Source: Litorimonas sp051251645 (lineage in GTDB: Bacteria > Pseudomonadota > Alphaproteobacteria > Caulobacterales > Maricaulaceae). Taken from it: a stretch of 64,000 nucleotides of DNA. Positions 26,218 to 34,062 of the stretch are shown one piece after another. The stretch covers positions 1,054,001-1,118,000 of the forward strand of contig JBPOEY010000001.1 of the NCBI GenBank assembly GCA_051251645.1, written 5' to 3'. The first letter of the stretch is position 1. Every line of letters begins with the position of its first letter. Below the pieces are notes generated by a model that searched no databases, was not told where the DNA came from, and saw only the letters and a list, made by a program, of their open reading frames with translations. The translations under genes were made by a program, and so were the position numbers.

Positions 26218-26670
26218 TTAGTCTTCACGCTCCGCGCATAACCATGCGTCCAGCCCGCTCAGACACCCAATCCACCCCGTGCTATGTCCAGCATAGGTGT
26301 CCGGATCGGCAATACGTTCATGGGTAACAAGGATATCGGTCGCCGCGCCGCGCTCGCAGGACGTCATATCGACGGTAACCCGCTCCGTGGGTGCATCAAG
26401 ATGGTCCAAAGACCATAGGAAGACCAGTCGGGTCGGTCGGGTCACCTCCTCATAAGTCCCAACAATCCAGATAACTGCGCCGTCGGGAAGCCGGTTCCCG
26501 ATTCGGTAGCGGCCCCCAACCTGCAAATCGATTGATGCCCCAACACAGACTACGTCGGTCGGACCCCACCAGGCCATAAGCTGTTGAGGTGTCGTCCAAG
26601 CTTCGAAGACACGATCAATCGAGGCTCTTACGCGACGTTCGATAATAAGCGTGTCAGTATCAGGCATCAT
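26218..26670 (-). CDS. SRPBCC (AHSA1-like) domain protein
   Basis: A 150-residue START-like fold protein of the AHSA1/activator-of-Hsp90 group. Typical features are RRVRASIDRVFEAWTTPQQL and MAWWGPTD near the N-terminus and GHSTGWIGCLSGLDAWL near the end. Its start codon lies 11 bases inside the end of the ArsR-type gene, so the two are coupled. Such ArsR/SRPBCC pairs are common, with the SRPBCC protein perhaps binding a hydrophobic ligand. No ligand can be named. Confidence 0.88.
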   Translation of the reverse strand: MMPDTDTLIIERRVRASIDRVFEAWTTPQQLMAWWGPTDVVCVGASIDLQVGGRYRIGNRLPDGAVIWIVGTYEEVTRPTRLVFLWSLDHLDAPTERVTVDMTSCERGAATDILVTHERIADPDTYAGHSTGWIGCLSGLDAWLCAERED

Positions 26671-27034
26671 TGTCCTCTGCAGTGCGCGAGTCAGGGCTTT
26701 CTAGATAGCTGGCGAGGCCGTCGAGATTACTCACCCAGAAATGACGGTAGGCTGACATCCATTGATCGGCCTGCTGCAAAGCCGTCGCATCGAGGCTCAA
26801 AATATGGGTGCGCCACTCAACCGTACGGGTCACCAGACCAACGGACTCAAGCACCTTTACATGTTTCCCAACTGCGGCGAGTGACATGTCGAACGGCGCA
26901 GCCAGTTCGCCGATGCTGGTCGGACCTGAGGCCAACCGCGCAATCATGGCGCGCCGCGTCCTATCGGCAAGCGCTTGATAAATTCGGTTTAACGCTTCTG
27001 GAGCCGCGCCATCTGAGCTGTGCAAAGTCATCAT
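26660..27034 (-). CDS. ArsR-family winged-helix transcriptional regulator
   Basis: A 124-residue helix-turn-helix repressor. Segments typical of ArsR proteins paired with SRPBCC genes are QALADRTRRAMIARLASGP, then SIGELAAPFDMSLAAVGKHV and LESVGLVTRTVEWRTH. It lacks the CxC metal site of SmtB/ArsR sensors, so the signal is probably not a metal. It overlaps the SRPBCC gene downstream and diverges from a second SRPBCC gene. A TCATTAA-N10-TTAATGA palindrome between the two starts is the likely operator. Confidence 0.9.
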   Translation of the reverse strand: MMTLHSSDGAAPEALNRIYQALADRTRRAMIARLASGPTSIGELAAPFDMSLAAVGKHVKVLESVGLVTRTVEWRTHILSLDATALQQADQWMSAYRHFWVSNLDGLASYLESPDSRTAEDNDA

Positions 27035-27041
27035 AATTGAC

Positions 27042-27065
27042 TCATTAAACTAAATGGATTAATGA
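27042..27065. promoter_or_regulatory. Likely operator for the ArsR-type regulator
   Basis: Perfect inverted repeat TCATTAA (27042-27048) and TTAATGA (27059-27065) with a 10-base spacer. It lies 8 bp upstream of the arsR start and 38 bp upstream of the divergent SRPBCC gene, so one dimer could control both directions. Confidence 0.6.
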
Positions 27066-27102
27066 TGATACACAATATTCTATAGAGCCAAAGGCAAATG
27101 TT

Positions 27103-27486
27103 ATGACGATTCACCAAGAAATTCGTTTGCCCGCTGATCCTCAAACCGTCTTTAAAACGCTTGCGAGCAGCGACAAATTTGCGGCGATGTCAGGCCAACC
27201 CGCCACCATAGATGCTAACGCAGGCGGAGCGTTTAGTTGCTTTGGCGATAAAATATCCGGTCGGTTTATCGAACTGACGCCTGATGCGCGGATCGTGAAG
27301 GCATGGCGGCCCGGTAACTGGGAGGCTGGCCGCTACTCCCTCGTGAGGATTGATCTCACCCCAGATGGATCAGGAACCAAATTGACCCTGACCCAAGACG
27401 GTCATCCGTCAGACCATGAACCCCATTTGGAAGCAGGTTGGGAGCAAATGTATTGGCAGCCACTCAAGGCCTATTTGACCGCGTAG
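27103..27486 (+). CDS. SRPBCC (AHSA1-like) domain protein
   Basis: A 127-residue START-like fold protein related to the one at 26218-26670 and transcribed away from it. Visible features are TIHQEIRLPADPQTVFKTLA, a GGAFSCFGDKISGRFIELTP segment where many relatives have GGxFxLF, and WEQMYWQPLKAYL at the end. With the ArsR gene it makes a three-gene, two-direction module. The role is unknown; a shared ligand with the paralogue is a guess. Confidence 0.85.
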   Translation: MTIHQEIRLPADPQTVFKTLASSDKFAAMSGQPATIDANAGGAFSCFGDKISGRFIELTPDARIVKAWRPGNWEAGRYSLVRIDLTPDGSGTKLTLTQDGHPSDHEPHLEAGWEQMYWQPLKAYLTA

Positions 27487-27810
27487 AGGGTTATGTAATC
27501 GGTCTTGGCCGAGCCGAGGGGCTTGCTGAAACGTAAATATGTCGGCGGTTGTTCCTCCCCCTCACCGCTGTCGCACAGCCTTTGCAACACGACAGTAATC
27601 ACGTTGAAGCGCATTCCTCGTTGGGACAGGTCTCTCACATCTGGCTCGCAAAAAATCTAGGCTGCGTTTGCTGGACGTGGCACTTAGGTCTGCTAGCTCA
27701 GAAGCCAGCACCAACTCCGATAATATCTCTAAAATGCACTGTTCAGAGCAGTCTTGAACGCTTGTTATGACGCGTTGCAAAATTACATCTCACAGTTAGA
27801 TCCTGTCTGC
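27487..27810. other. Intergenic region upstream of the histidine operon
   Basis: About 320 bp before the promoter region. It holds the inverted copy of the 15-bp motif at 27554-27568. Two overlapping frames (about 72 codons each way) look non-coding and match no family I know. No RNA gene is seen. Confidence 0.4.
27554..27568 (-). repeat. Inverted copy of the 15-bp intergenic motif
   Basis: On the minus strand this reads GCGGTGAGGGGGAGG, identical to 18536-18550. It is too short to call a family from two full copies. Confidence 0.4.
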
Positions 27811-27818
27811 ATATTTGT

Positions 27819-27846
27819 TTGACAGACTAGAGTATGACTGTATTAG
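27819..27846 (+). promoter_or_regulatory. Likely promoter of the histidine operon
   Basis: A perfect TTGACA (27819-27824), a 16-base spacer and TATTAG (27841-27846), 27 bp before the ATG of the TrpR-like gene. A CTAG core, as in TrpR-family operators, lies in the spacer at 27827-27830, and GTCTG/CAGAC form an inverted repeat around the -35. No leader peptide or attenuator is visible. Confidence 0.55.
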
Positions 27847-27872
27847 CACGATAACACATTCACACGGACCTT

Positions 27873-28151
27873 ATGACGGATACATCCTTAAACGAACTTT
27901 GTGACGCGCTGTCGCGTATTGATGAGGCTGAGGCCATGCGGTCAGTGCTCGTTGATCTCTGTACGCCTGCTGAATTGCGGGCTTTGTCAGAACGATGGCG
28001 GGTGGCGCAAATGTTGGCGGAAGGTGAGAAAAGCTATCGGGAGATCAGCGCAGAGACGGGCGTCAGTACGACGACCATCGGACGCGTGTCCCGTTTTCTC
28101 AAAGATGAGCCGCACGGCGGATACCGTCTGCTATTGGAGACTATGACATGA
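27873..28151 (+). CDS. TrpR-like regulator of the YerC/YecD family, probable histidine repressor
   Basis: A 92-residue all-helical TrpR-superfamily DNA-binding protein. The helix-turn-helix reads SYREISAETGVSTTTIGRVS, preceded by LCTPAELRALSERWRVAQML, both typical of YerC. Its stop overlaps the hisG start (ATGA), so it is the first gene of the his operon. Comparative work has proposed TrpR-like proteins as histidine-responsive regulators in several phyla; here the position supports that, with histidine as presumed co-repressor and self-control inferred. Confidence 0.85.
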   Translation: MTDTSLNELCDALSRIDEAEAMRSVLVDLCTPAELRALSERWRVAQMLAEGEKSYREISAETGVSTTTIGRVSRFLKDEPHGGYRLLLETMT

Positions 28152-29026
28152 GCGATCGGCTCAGAATTGCGTTACAAAAAAAGGGCCGGTTGGCGGAGGA
28201 TAGTTTCGCCCTGTTGAAAGCCTGTGGTCTGCGTTTCTCTGTGCGCGGCGGTAGTTTGCTTGTACGCGTTAAGAATATGCCGATCGATCTCCTCCTCGTC
28301 CGTGACGATGACATTGCATCTTTCGTCTCTAATGACGCCGCGGACATTGGCATTGTCGGTGAGAATGTGTTGGTCGAGGAACAGCTGACCAGTGAGCTGG
28401 ATGCGCAAGTGGCGATGAAACTCGGCTTTTCGCGCTGTCGCTTGTGCCTCGCCTCCCCGGAACGCGGGCCAGTTCAGAGCGCCTCTAACCTTGAAGGCAC
28501 GCGTATTGCGACGACCTATCCCGGTGTGACGGCGCGATTCTTAAAAGAGCGCGGTATTTCAGCCAAACTCGTCGAAATGAAAGGCGCGGTCGAACTGGCG
28601 CCCTCCATCGGTGTGGCGGAAAGCATTTGCGATCTGGTCTCGTCTGGGGCGACACTCGAAGCAAATGGTTTGGCGGCATTTGAAACGATCATGGAGTCTG
28701 AAGCTGTGATGATTCGCAGCGCGCGCGACATGTCACCGGAAAAAGCCGACCTGTTTGATAAGCTGATGCGCCGCGTCGAGGGCGTGATCAAATCATCTGA
28801 TTCGAAATATATTATGCTCAATGCGCCCAAGGCACAGTTAGCGGCGATCACGGCTTTGCTTCCTGGCTCCGACTCGCCGACAGTTATTCCGCTGGCCGGG
28901 ACAGGGGATCTGGTCGCGATACAAGCAGTGTGCACGGAGACCGTTTTTTGGGAGACGTTGGAAGACCTAAAAGCGCTCGGTGCGCGGGCCATTCTTGTTC
29001 TGCCTATTGAAAAAATGATGAGCTGA
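28148..29026 (+). CDS. hisG: ATP phosphoribosyltransferase HisG (long form)
   Basis: HisG joins ATP and PRPP in the first, feedback-controlled step of histidine synthesis. At 292 residues it is the long form with a C-terminal ACT-like regulatory domain (from about residue 215), which does not need HisZ. The N-terminus is RLRIALQKKGRLAEDS and the PRPP-site region reads VCDLVSSGATLEANGL (starting IC in the copy here). It overlaps the TrpR-like gene and ends in TGATG with hisD. Histidine inhibition is expected from the domain layout. Confidence 0.96.
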   Translation: MSDRLRIALQKKGRLAEDSFALLKACGLRFSVRGGSLLVRVKNMPIDLLLVRDDDIASFVSNDAADIGIVGENVLVEEQLTSELDAQVAMKLGFSRCRLCLASPERGPVQSASNLEGTRIATTYPGVTARFLKERGISAKLVEMKGAVELAPSIGVAESICDLVSSGATLEANGLAAFETIMESEAVMIRSARDMSPEKADLFDKLMRRVEGVIKSSDSKYIMLNAPKAQLAAITALLPGSDSPTVIPLAGTGDLVAIQAVCTETVFWETLEDLKALGARAILVLPIEKMMS

Positions 29027-30324
29027 TGCGGCGCTTCGTTTGGACAGATTTACCTGCGGACGAACGCGAGAGCGCCCTCGCCCGCCCTATGGAAATTGCG
29101 GACGCCGCCTTAATGGCGCGCGTTCGGGACATTCTGGATGATGTGAAGGTGCGCGGTGATGCGGCGCTCTCTGATTACACACAGCGTTTTGATACGGTCG
29201 CACCGGTGCAGCTCTCTGTCCCGCATGAGGCGTTAGAGGCCGCATGGAACGCGCTTGACGCGGCGGATCAAGCCGTCATTGAGCGCGCAAGGCGCAATGT
29301 GAAGACCTTTCACGCCGCGCAAATGCCTGCGGATATCGAAGTTGAGACAGAGCCGGGCGTTATCTGCCGCCGCGAAACTCGCGCCATTGATACGGCCGGG
29401 CTTTATATACCCGGCGGGACGGCGCCACTGGTATCGACGCTGATTATGTTGGCGACGCCTGCCAAAGTCGCGGGCGTTCGCCGCCGCGTTGTTGTGACGC
29501 CGCCGGGTAAAGACGGAAACATTGATCCGGTCATCTTGGCCTGTGCCTACCGCTGTAAGGTGACGGATGTATTTGCGGTCGGCGGCGCACAAGCCATTGC
29601 TGCTCTCGCCTATGGTACGGACACCGTTCCCCGCTGCGACAAGATTTTCGGTCCTGGCAATGCTTATGTGGCCGCCGCCAAATCGCTCGTCGCGCAAGAA
29701 CCCGGCGGTCCCGCCATCGACATGCCCGCAGGCCCGTCTGAAGCCATGGTGATTTGTGACGAAACGGCGGATCCGGCCTTCATCGCGTCCGATCTGCTCA
29801 GTCAAGCTGAACATGACCGTGTCGCGCAGGTGATTTGCGTATCTTGCTGTCCGCATGTGTCGGATGCGGTCATGATAGAGCTTGATAAGCAACTCGCCAC
29901 GCTGAGCCGCCGCGATATTGCGACTGAAGCTCTCTCCCATGCGCGGATGATCGTCACCGATGACCGCACCGATATTGTCGATATCGTCAATCGCTACGCG
30001 CCGGAGCATTTGATCGTGCAAATGAACAACCCCGAATTGCTCGTCCCCGCCATTCGCAATGCCGGCTCGATCTTTCTCGGTCCGTGGACGCCGGAATCCG
30101 TTGGTGACTACGCATCTGGGACGAACCATACGCTGCCCACAAACGGCGCCGCGCGCGCCTATAGCGGCATTACGATTGAAAGCTTTCTCAAATTTGTGTC
30201 GGTGCAACGACTGACTAAAGCGGGATTGAAACGGCTGGGCCCGGTGGTTGAACGGTTAGCCGAGATGGAAGGGCTAGACGCGCACCGCAATGCGGTGACG
30301 CTCCGTTTGGAGTCGATGCAATGA
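29026..30324 (+). CDS. hisD: Histidinol dehydrogenase HisD
   Basis: HisD oxidises histidinol to histidine in two NAD+-dependent steps and needs zinc. The 432-residue length is normal. Conserved segments are DTAGLYIPGGTAPLVSTLIM, GPGNAYVAAAKSLVAQEPGG and MPAGPSEAMVI. The zinc and catalytic residues lie in SDLLSQAEHDRVAQ and RYAPEHLIVQ, and the end has SYAS-like GDYASGTNHTLPTNGAAR. Its ATG overlaps the hisG stop by one base. Confidence 0.97.
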   Translation: MRRFVWTDLPADERESALARPMEIADAALMARVRDILDDVKVRGDAALSDYTQRFDTVAPVQLSVPHEALEAAWNALDAADQAVIERARRNVKTFHAAQMPADIEVETEPGVICRRETRAIDTAGLYIPGGTAPLVSTLIMLATPAKVAGVRRRVVVTPPGKDGNIDPVILACAYRCKVTDVFAVGGAQAIAALAYGTDTVPRCDKIFGPGNAYVAAAKSLVAQEPGGPAIDMPAGPSEAMVICDETADPAFIASDLLSQAEHDRVAQVICVSCCPHVSDAVMIELDKQLATLSRRDIATEALSHARMIVTDDRTDIVDIVNRYAPEHLIVQMNNPELLVPAIRNAGSIFLGPWTPESVGDYASGTNHTLPTNGAARAYSGITIESFLKFVSVQRLTKAGLKRLGPVVERLAEMEGLDAHRNAVTLRLESMQ

Positions 30325-31967
30325 GTTCTGATACGCTAAACTGGGCCGAAGCGATCGCGCGGCCTAATATCGTGGCCATGACCGCCTATTCTGCACGCGG
30401 AGCCTCAACAGGGGCTTTACATCTGGACGCGAATGAAAGTCCTTGGGCGCCTCCACCCGGAACAGCGGCCGTATCCGGCTACAATCGCTATCCGGCGCAG
30501 CAACCCGAAACATTGCGTCAACGCTTGGCCGACCTGTTTGGTGTCAACGCTGAGAACATTGCCATGGGTCGCGGTGCGGATGAGGCATTGGACGTATTGG
30601 TCCGGACATTTTGTGAACCCGGTCAGGATAGCATTCTCTATTCTTCACCTACATTCTCCTTCTTTAAGACAGTCGCCGACCTTCAAGGGTGCGCCGTCAT
30701 TGATGTGCTGAGCGATGCGGACTTACGGCCCGACATGGATTTGATCGTCCAGACTGTGCGTGACAAACAGCCGAAGATTACCTTTCTCTGTTCTCCGAAT
30801 AATCCGACGGGTGCGTCCATCGCGGCGGCGGATGTCCTGCGAGTCTGTGAGGTGAGCCATGGTTTAGTCGTGTTGGATGAAGCCTATATCGAATTCTCAG
30901 AGCATCCGAGCCTGTCGTCGAAACGCCCGCGCAATCTGGTGGTCACGCGCACACTCTCCAAGCTTTATGGCTTGGCCGGCGTTCGTTTGGGCGCAGCCAT
31001 TGCCGACCCCGCGGTGATTGATTTGATGCTGAAGGTCATACCACCTTACCCAATCGCAAAACCTGTGATCGATACGGCTTTGCCCGCGCTCTCCGCGCCG
31101 GCGATGGCCATCGTCGAAGAACGCCGTAAGATTTTAATGTATGAGCGTAATCGCTTAATGCCATTACTATCGCAGTCAAAGTTCGTTGCAAAAACATATC
31201 CTTCTGACGCTAACTTCATCTTATTTGAGGCGACGGATGAGACGACCATGTTGGGAAAATTAACAACGTCCAATATCCGCATTCGCGATTTCCGTAGCAA
31301 AATTCCCGGCCACTTCCGTCTGTCGATTGGAACCCCGGAAGAGAATGATTTGGCGCTGACAGCCCTCGGCGTAATCGCGTCCAAAGAGACACCGCACCGC
31401 GTTGGGGAAACCTTCCGCACGACGAAAGAGACTGATGTCGCTATCCGGGTTAATCTGGATGATGCAACAGCTGTGAAGATCGATACGGGCCTTGGGTTTT
31501 ATGACCATATGCTAGAGCAGATCGCCAAACATGGCGGGATCGGACTGACCTGTGTTGTCAAAGGTGACCTTGAAATCGACGCGCACCATACGGTGGAGGA
31601 TACCGCCCTCGCCCTTGGCTCTGCCCTCAAACAAGCGCTCGGCGACAAGGCGGGAATTGGACGTTATGGTTTTGTGATGCCGATGGACGAGACACAGGCG
31701 CGTGTTGCGATCGACCTGTCCGGCCGCCCTGCCGCGACGTTTAAAGGCGAATTTCCGTCCGATCATGTCGGCGAGTTCCCCGTTGAGATGTGTCCGCACT
31801 TCTTTGAAAGCCTTGCGCAGACCTTAGGTGCGGCGATTCAAATTGAGGTCGAAGGCGGCAATAGCCACCATATGATCGAAGCCTGCTTTAAGGGCGTTGG
31901 ACGCGCGCTTCGCCCGGCACTCGCCGTGAATGGGACGGATATGCCGTCGACCAAGGGTGTGCTCTAG
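30321..31967 (+). CDS. hisC-hisB: Fused histidinol-phosphate aminotransferase / imidazoleglycerol-phosphate dehydratase
   Basis: One 548-residue frame carries two steps of histidine synthesis. Residues 1 to about 355 are HisC, a PLP class II aminotransferase with LDANESPW, SPNNPTGASIA and the PLP lysine in TRTLSKLYGLAGVRLG. From about 359 to 548 it is the IGP dehydratase domain, beginning RTTKETD, with metal sites in GFYDHMLEQIAKHG, DAHHTVEDTALALG and GNSHHMIEACFKG. In E. coli HisB the dehydratase is fused to a phosphatase instead. The enzymes are not consecutive steps (dehydratase, then aminotransferase, are in fact adjacent), so direct handover is possible. No stop or frame break between them. 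Confidence 0.94.
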   Translation: MSSDTLNWAEAIARPNIVAMTAYSARGASTGALHLDANESPWAPPPGTAAVSGYNRYPAQQPETLRQRLADLFGVNAENIAMGRGADEALDVLVRTFCEPGQDSILYSSPTFSFFKTVADLQGCAVIDVLSDADLRPDMDLIVQTVRDKQPKITFLCSPNNPTGASIAAADVLRVCEVSHGLVVLDEAYIEFSEHPSLSSKRPRNLVVTRTLSKLYGLAGVRLGAAIADPAVIDLMLKVIPPYPIAKPVIDTALPALSAPAMAIVEERRKILMYERNRLMPLLSQSKFVAKTYPSDANFILFEATDETTMLGKLTTSNIRIRDFRSKIPGHFRLSIGTPEENDLALTALGVIASKETPHRVGETFRTTKETDVAIRVNLDDATAVKIDTGLGFYDHMLEQIAKHGGIGLTCVVKGDLEIDAHHTVEDTALALGSALKQALGDKAGIGRYGFVMPMDETQARVAIDLSGRPAATFKGEFPSDHVGEFPVEMCPHFFESLAQTLGAAIQIEVEGGNSHHMIEACFKGVGRALRPALAVNGTDMPSTKGVL

Positions 31968-31968
31968 C

Positions 31969-32562
31969 GTGAGCGTGCTCATCGTTGACACGAAATGCGC
32001 CAATTTGGCGTCCGTTGGCTTTGCCTTTGATCGGCTAGGTATCACGACGGTGATCAGTGATGATCCCAAGCAGATCATGGCGGCTGACCGTGTTTTAATC
32101 CCTGGTGTCGGCTCTGCGCCCTATGCGATGGCCAAAATTGAAGGCGCAGGATTGTTGGAGACATTAAAATCGCTGCAGCAGCCCGTTTTGGGGATTTGCC
32201 TCGGCATGCAGCTTTTATTCGAGACCTTGGAAGAAGGCGGACAATCGGTGGCGGGCCTCGGCCTTGTGCCGGGACGCGTGACAGCCCTTGAGACCGGTGA
32301 TCTCCCTTCACCTCATATGGGCTGGAACCGTTTGTCTAACCTGATCGATGATCCTCTGACGCAAAATTTGACTGAGGGCGATCACGCTTATTTCGTGCAT
32401 TCCTTTGCGGCCCCCGTGTCCGACATGACTTTAGCCACAACCACCTACCAAAACCCCTTTACGGCTATGTTACGTCACGGCAATGTGCGTGGCTGTCAGT
32501 TCCATCCGGAACGGAGTGCCGAAACTGGCGCTGCTATTTTGAAGGCGTTTGCCGCACTATGA
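31969..32562 (+). CDS. hisH: Imidazole glycerol phosphate synthase amidotransferase HisH
   Basis: HisH releases ammonia from glutamine and channels it to HisF. The 197-residue class I amidotransferase has its Cys in LGICLGMQLLF and His/Glu in GCQFHPERS, with the oxyanion strand region IPGVGSAPYAM. GTG 31969, two bases after the hisC-hisB stop, gives MSVLIVDTKCAN; the frame to 31930 lies inside the previous gene. The motif that is usually NxxS/GN near the start reads DTKCANLASV. It overlaps hisA (ATGA). Confidence 0.95.
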   Translation: MSVLIVDTKCANLASVGFAFDRLGITTVISDDPKQIMAADRVLIPGVGSAPYAMAKIEGAGLLETLKSLQQPVLGICLGMQLLFETLEEGGQSVAGLGLVPGRVTALETGDLPSPHMGWNRLSNLIDDPLTQNLTEGDHAYFVHSFAAPVSDMTLATTTYQNPFTAMLRHGNVRGCQFHPERSAETGAAILKAFAAL

Positions 32563-33284
32563 TTTTTCCAGCCATCGATTTGATGAACGGTAAATGCGTC
32601 CGCCTGCTTAAAGGGCGGTTTGACGCAAAAACCGAATATGACGCGGACCCAATTGATGTGGCGCGCGGTTACGCCGACGCGGGCGCAGAATGGATGCATG
32701 TCGTCGACTTAGATGGCGCGAAGACAGGGGCGTCGTCTCAGGCCGCTTTGATCGGTGACATTGCCAAGCAAAGCGGATTGCGGGTTCAAACCGGAGGCGG
32801 ATTACGGGATATCGGCACGATCCGCAGATTGCTCGATGTGGGCGTAGAACGCGTCGTGATTGGTAGTCTTGCGGTCACACAACCCATTATGGTCCGCCGT
32901 TGGATTGACGAACTTGGACCAAAAACAATTGTGCTAGCTTTTGATGTTAATCTAGATGATCGCGGCGTTGCTTACCCGGCGATCAAAGGATGGACGGAAG
33001 AAACAGAAACGCCGTTTTTTGAAGTGCTCGATGGGTATTCTGGCACCGGACTCCGGACAATTCTCGTCACAGATATTGGCCGAGATGGCGCTGAAACCGG
33101 TGGAAATACAAAACTCTACCAGACAATCCTCAAGAATTACCCGACGCTCGATCTGATTACATCGGGCGGCGTGGGGACATTGGATCATGTTCGAGAGCTC
33201 AAAGCTTTAGACCCCTATGGAATCATTATTGGCCGAGCCCTTTACGAGGGTAATTTTGGCTTAGCCGAGGCAATCCAGTGCTAA
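32559..33284 (+). CDS. hisA: Phosphoribosylformimino-5-aminoimidazole carboxamide ribotide isomerase HisA
   Basis: HisA performs the Amadori rearrangement of ProFAR to PRFAR. The 241-residue half-barrel repeat protein starts MIFPAIDLMNGKCVRLLKG, with the catalytic Asp in PAIDLM and the second Asp in LVTDIGRDGAETG. Phosphate sites are QTGGGLRD and TSGGVGTLDH. It overlaps hisH by four bases and lies ten bases before hisF. Confidence 0.96.
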   Translation: MIFPAIDLMNGKCVRLLKGRFDAKTEYDADPIDVARGYADAGAEWMHVVDLDGAKTGASSQAALIGDIAKQSGLRVQTGGGLRDIGTIRRLLDVGVERVVIGSLAVTQPIMVRRWIDELGPKTIVLAFDVNLDDRGVAYPAIKGWTEETETPFFEVLDGYSGTGLRTILVTDIGRDGAETGGNTKLYQTILKNYPTLDLITSGGVGTLDHVRELKALDPYGIIIGRALYEGNFGLAEAIQC

Positions 33285-33294
33285 GCTTTGTTTC

Positions 33295-34062
33295 ATGTTA
33301 GCCCGGCGGATCATCCCCTGCCTTGATGTCCGCGATGGCCGCGTCGTCAAAGGCGTGCAGTTTCGCAATCACGAAGATGTCGGCGATATTGTCGAGCTGG
33401 CGGCGCGCTACCGTGACGAGGGCGCTGACGAGCTTGTTTTTTATGACATAACCGCCTCCACCGATGACCGTCAGGTCAGCCAAGACTGGATTTCCAAAGT
33501 CTCGCGCGAACTCGACATTCCCTTCTGTGTTGCGGGCGGAATTGACAGCGTGGAGGTCGCAGGCGCACGTTTGGCCGCGGGCGCGGACAAGATTTCGGTC
33601 AACTCCCCGGCACTGCTCCGTCCTGAATTGATTGATGAGCTGCACGACGCCTTTGGACGACAATGTATTGTTGTCGGCATTGATACATTTGCCGAAGGTG
33701 AAACTTACCGGGTCAAGAGCCACACAGGCGATCCCGACAAGACCCGGGAGACGGGCCGGAAGACACTCGATTGGGTGCGCGAAGTGCAGCAACGCGGCGC
33801 AGGCGAAATCGTCTTGAATTGTATGAACCGTGACGGCGTGCGCAAAGGCTATGATATCGATCAACTCAAAGCTGTGCGCGCTGTGTGCGATGTGCCGTTA
33901 ATTGCGTCGGGTGGGGCGGGGGCAACCGAGCATTTTGAAGCGGTTTTCCGTCAAGCAGCCGTCGACGGAGCCCTCGCCGCGTCGGTGTTTCATAAGCAGG
34001 TGATTGCAATTCCAGATTTGAAGCGCGATCTCGCCGCCGCTGGACTGGAGATGCGGATATGA
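33295..34062 (+). CDS. hisF: Imidazole glycerol phosphate synthase cyclase HisF
   Basis: HisF makes imidazole glycerol phosphate and AICAR from PRFAR and HisH-derived ammonia. The 255-residue TIM barrel has the catalytic Asp in RIIPCLDVRDGRVVKGVQF and the second Asp in LNCMNRDGVRKGYD. Phosphate loops are VAGGIDSVE and ASGGAGATEHF. The ATG at 33295 has no strong ribosome site but the N-terminus is standard. It overlaps hisIE by four bases. Confidence 0.97.
   Translation: MLARRIIPCLDVRDGRVVKGVQFRNHEDVGDIVELAARYRDEGADELVFYDITASTDDRQVSQDWISKVSRELDIPFCVAGGIDSVEVAGARLAAGADKISVNSPALLRPELIDELHDAFGRQCIVVGIDTFAEGETYRVKSHTGDPDKTRETGRKTLDWVREVQQRGAGEIVLNCMNRDGVRKGYDIDQLKAVRAVCDVPLIASGGAGATEHFEAVFRQAAVDGALAASVFHKQVIAIPDLKRDLAAAGLEMRI

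Noticed and set aside
27562..27780. 72-codon minus-strand frame before the his operon as a small gene or transposase scrap
   Set aside because: No start signal, no recognisable motif and an overlapping open frame on the other strand.
29233..30207. 324-codon minus-strand frame opposite hisD
   Set aside because: It is a shadow of hisD; codon bias of the real gene keeps the opposite frame open.
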